Source: SHZI01 sp964417725 (lineage in GTDB: Bacteria; Pseudomonadota; Gammaproteobacteria; Steroidobacterales; GCA-2729495). From it: 64,000 bases of DNA. Positions 59,615 through 64,000 of the stretch are shown piece by piece. The DNA is taken from contig CAYQIV010000012.1 in assembly GCA_964417725.1 (NCBI GenBank), forward strand, positions 1 to 64,000, written 5' to 3'. Position 1 is the first letter of the stretch; every line of letters begins with the position of its first letter. Under the pieces are notes generated by a model, which saw only the letters and a program-made list of their open reading frames with translations, had not been told where the DNA came from and ran no database searches. The position numbers were made by a program, and so were the translations under genes.

Positions 59615-60732
59615 AACGCGTAGCGCTCCCTGCCGCGACGTATGGAATCGAAAAGGATGCGCTCGAGGACGCCAAGTGCCTCGCGCTTGGCACGGCGCAC
59701 CGGCCGGTGCACGCAGAGGTCGAGTTCACGGCTGCGCTGGATGACGATGCGCATGACGTTGTGTACCAGATAGGGGTGGAGGCGCGAACGGCGAATCAGC
59801 AATCGCTGGAATTGTGGCCGCACCTGCCGGAGGAAGGTCGCGGCCAGCGGGCGATGCGGATAGGCTGCGTGCGGCGCCCAGACACGACACAGGCGGGCAT
59901 CGTAGCGGTTGGTCTCGGTGTTCTCGTAATAACGCCGCTTGCGCACATAGTACTCGCCCAGCGTGCACCGATTGCTCCCCAGCGGTTCGACAAAACGCCG
60001 GCTGTGGACGGGTGGGGGCCTGTCGTGGATCTCATCCATCAAGGCATCGACATAGGCGAGCTTGCGCAACGCCGGCCAGTCGACGTAGTCGCTCCGCCAG
60101 GTCGAGTTGGGCGCCAGCCAGACGGCAAAGGTCTCGGCGAAATCCTCGGTCGGATGACTCTGCGCATACCAGTGACCGAGGTGCAACACATAGCGGCGAC
60201 TGCCTGGCCGCGGAACATAGCTCGTCGGGTAAGGCACGGATGCCGCACCGAACACCTCGCGCCAACGCTTGCGCCGCCGCAGCCGGTAAGCGGTATCGAA
60301 GGCATGTCCCGCCTCGTGGCGCAGGATTCGCTGCAGCCAGCGTGCGTTACCCCCCTCCACCTCATGCATCATCCGGCGCTCGAGCCGCTCGAGCCTCGGG
60401 TGGGCCAGATAAAAGGGGATCGCGATCCCGGGCACGCCATCCGGCGAGAACCAGTCCTCGGCCAGCCAGCAATGCGGCCGAAAGCGCAGTCCGCGGCGTG
60501 CAAGTTCGGCATCGAGGCGCGCCAGCGCCGCGGGGATCTTGCCCTGGTGCGTGTCGACCTCGAGGTCGCACAGGCGCACGTCGAGGAGCGCTTCGTCGGG
60601 CAGGTCAACCCACCACCAGCGGCGGCGCACGGCAACCCCGGCGCGCCGTGCGCCGCCCGCGCGGCGGGCCTTCGTGCCTTTGCCTGCCGGCGCCTTGCCG
60701 GCCTTGCGTCGCGTCTTCCTCGTGCGGACCAT
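59611..60732 (-). CDS. putative zinc metallopeptidase, first gene of ATP-grasp operon
   Basis: Protein of about 373 residues. Residues 1-40 are very basic (Lys/Arg/Ala-rich, probably disordered). The body has ILRHEAGHAFDTAYRLRRRKRW with HEAGH at 139-143, and SHPTEDFAETFAVWLAP (192-208) supplying the third zinc ligand, so a gluzincin-type active site is intact. It resembles the putative zinc-binding metallopeptidase family (Peptidase_Mx type). No signal peptide, so a cytoplasmic enzyme. ATG 60732 is chosen; the frame extends to 60777. It is coupled to the ligase gene. Confidence 0.78.
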   Translation of the reverse strand: MVRTRKTRRKAGKAPAGKGTKARRAGGARRAGVAVRRRWWWVDLPDEALLDVRLCDLEVDTHQGKIPAALARLDAELARRGLRFRPHCWLAEDWFSPDGVPGIAIPFYLAHPRLERLERRMMHEVEGGNARWLQRILRHEAGHAFDTAYRLRRRKRWREVFGAASVPYPTSYVPRPGSRRYVLHLGHWYAQSHPTEDFAETFAVWLAPNSTWRSDYVDWPALRKLAYVDALMDEIHDRPPPVHSRRFVEPLGSNRCTLGEYYVRKRRYYENTETNRYDARLCRVWAPHAAYPHRPLAATFLRQVRPQFQRLLIRRSRLHPYLVHNVMRIVIQRSRELDLCVHRPVRRAKREALGVLERILFDSIRRGRERYAL

Positions 60733-60834
60733 GCCATCACCGCGGGGGCATTGGGGCATCAGTCTACCGTCAATCAAGCGCCGGAACGGACCCGCCGGTC
60801 TTGCACCACCGGTGGCGTCGGCAGGTTCGGGCCT

Positions 60835-62202
60835 TCACTCCACCGTCCCCGCGTCGGCAGTCGGTGGCACCGCAAGCTCGACCAGCAAGCCGTGCGGTAC
60901 CCGCGGCGAGGCGCGCACCGCGCCCCCGTGCAGGGCAATGGCACGCGCCGCGATCGCCAGGCCAAGGCCATAGCCACCCCGCGGCCCGTGGCCCGTCTTC
61001 GCCTGGTAGAAAGGCCTGAATAACCGGTCGAGCGCCTCATCGGGCACGCCCGGTCCATCGTCCGCGACCGTGAGCATCCAGCCACCCGGCGCCAACAGGG
61101 CCAGTCGCACGGCGACCTCGCTGCGCGCATGCGCGACGGCATTGCGGATCACGTTCTCGAAGGCCCGGTGCAGCAGGTCTTCATCGCCGGCTGCGGCGAT
61201 CTCCGGCAAGGACGCGAGATCAACCCTGACACCACGGGTACGGGCCTCGAAAGATGCGTCAGCGACCACACCCTGGACCAGCCCGGCCAGATCGACAGGC
61301 TGACGCACGGCCGTGCCCTGGGCCTGAAGCCGCGACCATGACAGGATCTGACCGATGAGGTGGTCGAGGCGCTGCGCTTCGCGCTCGATGCGGTCGAGGT
61401 CCTCGTCCGGCGTGTCACCGCTGCGCTGGCGAATCAGCCCGATGGCCGCCTGGAGCCGCGTCAGCGGGGAACGCAACTCGTGCGACACATCACGCAGCAG
61501 TTCCTGCTGTGTATCCAGCAACGATTCGACGCGGGCAGCCATGCGGTCGAACTCGCGCGCCAGCGCGCCGATCTCATCGCGGCGCCGGCCGACGCCCGCG
61601 CCGACCCGGGCGCCGAGGTTGCCCGCTGCGATCTCACCGCCAGCCTGGCGCAGCGCACGGATCGGCTGCGTCAGCCACCGCGCCAGCAGGAAGCACACCC
61701 CGCCACTGGCCAGCAGCGCGGCGATGAAGAAATTCCGCTGGGCCTGCTGCTGCAGCCGCCAGCGGCGCACCGGCCCGTCGTGGGGCGGCACGAACAGCAA
61801 CCACGTCTCGTTGGCCTGCCCCTGCAGCGCCCGCAGCGGCAGCCGGCGGAGGCCGCCCTTGCCCGTGGCGGCATGGCGCAGCGCTTCGCGCAGGCGCGGC
61901 GGCAGTGGCGGCGCCCGCCGACCCAGCAGTTCATCACCCGCAGGCGTGATCACCAGCAGCGCCGGTTCGGGGCGCCCGGCCACCTCGGCTTCGAGCCAGC
62001 GGCGCAGGCCTCCGGCGCCGTCGCGGTCGAGCGCCTGCTGGGCCTGGGCAGCCAGCGCATCGAGCGTCGAGCGCAACATCGCGACCTGGGCCCGTCCGAC
62101 CTCGGCCCTGTGGTCCGCACGGGTGACGAGCACGGTCATGACCAGCGCCAGGGCGATGACCAGCCAGAAACTGACGAAAATGCGGATCCACAGTCGCGTC
62201 AT
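60835..62202 (-). CDS. sensor histidine kinase (CpxA-like), second system
   Basis: Sensor kinase of 455 residues: TM1 about 7-28, periplasmic region about 29-155, TM2 about 156-175, HAMP about 176-232. The H box is LRDVSHELRSPLTRLQAAI, the N box is FENVIRNAVAHA, and the G boxes are VADDGPGVP and GGYGLGLAIAARAIALHGG. The start overlaps the end of its regulator by 4 bp. It is similar in plan to the kinase at 56680 but clearly diverged, so not a recent duplication. Confidence 0.9.
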   Translation of the reverse strand: MTRLWIRIFVSFWLVIALALVMTVLVTRADHRAEVGRAQVAMLRSTLDALAAQAQQALDRDGAGGLRRWLEAEVAGRPEPALLVITPAGDELLGRRAPPLPPRLREALRHAATGKGGLRRLPLRALQGQANETWLLFVPPHDGPVRRWRLQQQAQRNFFIAALLASGGVCFLLARWLTQPIRALRQAGGEIAAGNLGARVGAGVGRRRDEIGALAREFDRMAARVESLLDTQQELLRDVSHELRSPLTRLQAAIGLIRQRSGDTPDEDLDRIEREAQRLDHLIGQILSWSRLQAQGTAVRQPVDLAGLVQGVVADASFEARTRGVRVDLASLPEIAAAGDEDLLHRAFENVIRNAVAHARSEVAVRLALLAPGGWMLTVADDGPGVPDEALDRLFRPFYQAKTGHGPRGGYGLGLAIAARAIALHGGAVRASPRVPHGLLVELAVPPTADAGTVE

Positions 62203-62906
62203 GGCGGCAGCACGTACTGCCAGCCGCGACCGCGCACGGTGCGGATCAGTGGCTCGCCATCGGGGCCGGGGCCGAGCTTGCGCCGCAGGTTGGCGACATG
62301 CGTGTCGAGGCTGCGGTCGAGCGGCGACGCCCGACGGCCAAGCGCCTCGCGGGAGAGCTGCTCGCGGCTGACCAGTTGGCCGGCCTGGCGCAACAGCAGG
62401 AAGATGATGGCCAGTTCGGTGGCCGTGACGTCGAGGCCCTTCCCGCCACGCTGCAGCATGCGGCTGCCGGTATCGAGCGTCACGTCGCCCACCTGCAGGT
62501 GCCGCGGGGTGTCGGTGCCATCGGCGGCCGCCGGTCGGCTGCGGCGCAGGATGGCCCGCAACCGGGCGCTCAGCTCGCGTGGATTGAACGGCTTGGGCAG
62601 GTAATCATCGGCACCGAGCTCGAGGCCGACGATGCGGTCGATGTCGTCACCGCGCGCCGTCAGCACCAGCACCGGTACCGTGGAAAAGGAGCGGATGCGC
62701 CGCAGGGTCTCGAAGCCGTCGATGCCCGGCAGGGTGATGTCGAGGACGACGATGGCCGCACCATCGCGCTGCAGCGTGTCGATGCCCGACAGACCGTCCG
62801 GCGCCGTCACCACGGCGAAAGACGCCCCCACGAGGTAGCGGTCGAGCATTTCGGCCAGCTCGGTATCGTCGTCGATGATCAGTACCTTTGCGACGCCGTC
62901 TTTCAT
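62199..62906 (-). CDS. OmpR-family response regulator (CpxR-like), second system
   Basis: Response regulator of 235 residues. KVLIIDDDTELAEMLDRYL, IVVLDITLPGIDGFETL (phosphorylation Asp), VLTARGDD and DDYLPKPFNPRELSARLRAILRR form the receiver. LTATELAI-type VTATELAIIFLLLRQAGQLVSREQLSREALGR and RSLDTHVANLRRKLG...IRTVRGRGWQYVLP form the winged helix, the CpxR pattern. ATG 62906 is chosen. It is divergent from a Spy-like gene, like the cpxRA/cpxP arrangement, with a CpxR-like box between. Confidence 0.92.
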   Translation of the reverse strand: MKDGVAKVLIIDDDTELAEMLDRYLVGASFAVVTAPDGLSGIDTLQRDGAAIVVLDITLPGIDGFETLRRIRSFSTVPVLVLTARGDDIDRIVGLELGADDYLPKPFNPRELSARLRAILRRSRPAAADGTDTPRHLQVGDVTLDTGSRMLQRGGKGLDVTATELAIIFLLLRQAGQLVSREQLSREALGRRASPLDRSLDTHVANLRRKLGPGPDGEPLIRTVRGRGWQYVLPP

Positions 62907-63010
62907 CCGCGCTTGCCGCACATCCCGCCACGCCGCCTGGCCCCGATGGCAGCGGCCCGGGGGGCAGTATTCCATGGCCGGGACGGCGCTCAAGACCCGG
63001 ACACCTTTTC

Positions 63011-63025
63011 TTTGCACTTCTTTGC
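63011..63025 (-). promoter_or_regulatory. CpxR-like operator
   Basis: On the minus strand two GCAAA pentamers are separated by exactly five bases (GCAAA-GAAGT-GCAAA), close to the E. coli CpxR box GTAAA-N5-GTAAA. It lies in the 203-bp divergent gap between the CpxR-like gene and the Spy-like gene, where it could serve autoregulation and spy activation. Confidence 0.5.
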
Positions 63026-63109
63026 CCTCCGCGACACCTCTTCGACGACCGGATCGCCTAGGCTAGGCCCTCACACATATGGCCCACCGGCACAATCGAG
63101 GAGACTGCG

Positions 63110-63625
63110 ATGAACAAAGCACGAAACCGTCTGGCCGCGGCGATCGCGGCCACCAGCCTGCTGGGCGTTGCCCTGCCGTGGCAGGCCATCGGCGCCGAAA
63201 CCCCCACGGCGCGCGAGCCGCGCCACGCCGTCATGCACGGCCCGATGGGCATGCACGACGCCGGCATGATGGGCCCCATGCGCGGCATGATGCGCGACCT
63301 CGGCCTGAGCACCGAGCAGCGCGAACAGATCCGCGCGATCATGGCCAACGCGTGGCAACAGGGCGACGCCGAGCGCAAGGCACTTCAGGACATCCGCGCA
63401 CAGGTCGAGGCGGCCATCGCCGAAGGGCCCTTCGACGAGGCCCGGGTCCGCACGCTGATCGAGCGCGGCGCACCGCTGATGACCGAAGCTGCCGTGCGCA
63501 TGGCCCGTACCATGGCCGAAGTGCGCGCCGTGCTGACGCCCGGGCAGCGTGTGCAGATGGATGAACGGCGTGCCGAGATGCGCGAGCGCATGGCCGAACG
63601 CAGGGCGCACCGCGACAAGAACTGA
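63110..63625 (+). CDS. Spy/CpxP-family periplasmic protein
   Basis: Exported all-helical protein of 171 residues. The signal peptide is about 1-29 (WQAIGA cleavage). A Met/His/Gly/Pro-rich stretch (HAVMHGPMGMHDAGMMGPMRGMM) could bind metal. Then come helices with LGLSTEQREQIRAIM and VLTPGQRVQMDERRAEM, the LTxxQ motifs of CpxP/Spy. Likely roles are a periplasmic chaperone or a signal modulator for the adjacent Cpx-like kinase. The Met/His-rich segment also recalls metal-responsive CnrX/ZraP relatives. Confidence 0.88.
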   Translation: MNKARNRLAAAIAATSLLGVALPWQAIGAETPTAREPRHAVMHGPMGMHDAGMMGPMRGMMRDLGLSTEQREQIRAIMANAWQQGDAERKALQDIRAQVEAAIAEGPFDEARVRTLIERGAPLMTEAAVRMARTMAEVRAVLTPGQRVQMDERRAEMRERMAERRAHRDKN

Positions 63626-63655
63626 CGGCGATAAGATGTTTGCTATATTCATCTT
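63622..63655 (+). promoter_or_regulatory. NsrR-like operator overlapping a promoter
   Basis: A perfect inverted repeat AAGATG (63633-63638), 11 bp, CATCTT (63650-63655) has the 23-bp size and arm sequences of the NsrR nitric-oxide repressor site. It covers a -10 TATATT (63644-63649), with CTGACG (63622-63627) as -35 at 16 bp. Repression by steric block and release by NO would follow. Regulator identity is inferred. Confidence 0.6.
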
Positions 63656-63688
63656 CTACGGAGGCATCGTCCGCAGGAGGTCAACCCC

Positions 63689-63961
63689 ATGGGTGAGATT
63701 CCCGATCACGTGGTCCGGTACCAGCGCACACCCGTGTTCGACGAGGAGAGCGTTTCGGAGGCATGGTTGTGCCCGCACTGCACCAAGCGCGGCGTGTGGG
63801 CCCGGATCACCGTACTGGAAGGCCGCCTGCGCTATGTCTTCGACGAGACGCGGGAAGAACGGATCCTTGACCCCGACAACCCGGGCATCGTCGAGCCCCG
63901 TGTGCGGCACTTCATCCGGCCCATGGGCAAGGTCAAGTTCTACATCGAGTTCTATCGCTAG
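63689..63961 (+). CDS. DUF1971 (YeaR/TehB-like cupin) small protein
   Basis: Protein of 90 residues: VVRYQRTPVFDEESVSEAWL, then HCTKRGVWARITVLEGRLRYVF and PRVRHFIRPMGKVKFYIEFYR, matching the small cupin-like domain found in YeaR and at the N terminus of some TehB tellurite-resistance proteins. GGAGG precedes the ATG at 63689 by eight bases. In E. coli yeaR is repressed by NsrR and induced by nitrate/NO, which agrees with the NsrR-like operator upstream. The PHCTKRG segment has a Cys-x2-Cys (CPHC) pair that may bind metal. Confidence 0.85.
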   Translation: MGEIPDHVVRYQRTPVFDEESVSEAWLCPHCTKRGVWARITVLEGRLRYVFDETREERILDPDNPGIVEPRVRHFIRPMGKVKFYIEFYR

Positions 63962-64000
63962 GATGAGACCGGCGAGCGCCTCACCCACGCCCGCCCTGCA

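Overview
The window is GC-rich, densely packed bacterial chromosome that I read as a free-living, type IV-piliated gammaproteobacterium. The reasons are the 16S rRNA 5' end with an enterobacterial-style boxA/boxC leader, a gene order of the Pseudomonas type (pilG-pilH-pilI-pilJ-chpA-chpC; gshB-tonB-yqgE-ruvX; pilT-pilU beside yggS-proC-yggT), a fused chorismate mutase/prephenate dehydrogenase, KdkA, HtpX and sigma-32/sigma-54 type promoters. I cannot name the genus. I saw no IS element, prophage, CRISPR array or tRNA gene; this is core and lightly accessory chromosome.

Layout. 1-540: 16S rRNA start and its promoter/antitermination leader (minus strand). 540-9030: tyrS, an M23 peptidase, anmK, and the polyphosphate pair ppk1/ppx with rppH. 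9120-17000: a vitamin B12 uptake region (btuC, btuD, riboswitch-btuB, pduO-type adenosyltransferase, btuF) interrupted by tyrA and by a sigma-54-promoted, A/C-rich, intrinsically terminated RNA. 16940-19300: ampD-ampE and rsmE. 19300-28740: the Pil-Chp chemosensory operon (pilG, H, I, J, chpA, chpC) without pilK or chpB. 29040-34230: gshB, apbE, tonB, yqgE, ruvX and a pyrK-like gene. 34240-37590: three tandem PilT-family ATPases. 37690-41940: yggS, proC, yggT and small envelope genes. 42050-44870: htpG under a near-perfect sigma-32 promoter, plus small uncharacterised genes. 44990-50840: ppnN, an L,D-transpeptidase, mltD, an exported AspA/AstE-like protein and htpX. 50880-55720: LPS/exopolysaccharide genes (kdkA, a GT9 glycosyltransferase, a PilZ-linked BcsA-like synthase and a BcsS-like protein). 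55940-63000: two Cpx-like two-component systems flanking an operon of a zinc metallopeptidase, an ATP-grasp ligase and an uncharacterised protein. 63010-63961: a Spy-like periplasmic protein behind a CpxR-like box, then a small cupin-like gene behind an NsrR-like operator.

How it fits together. Three themes recur: surface motility and its sensing (Chp system, PilT/PilU, a TonB3-like protein, c-di-GMP-responsive polysaccharide synthase), envelope maintenance and muropeptide recycling (AnmK, AmpD, AmpE, MltD, M23, L,D-transpeptidase, Cpx/Spy, HtpX), and cobalamin acquisition.

The most novel signal is probably not a protein. At 11553-11812 a textbook -24/-12 promoter precedes about 230 nt of T-poor RNA carrying AACAACAA-type motifs and ending in a strong intrinsic terminator. 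That is the architecture of the CrcZ family of Hfq/Crc-titrating RNAs, but here in a B12/tyrA neighbourhood. The peptidase/ATP-grasp operon at 58065-60732 and the BcsA-PilZ/BcsS pair lacking BcsB are the next most interesting.
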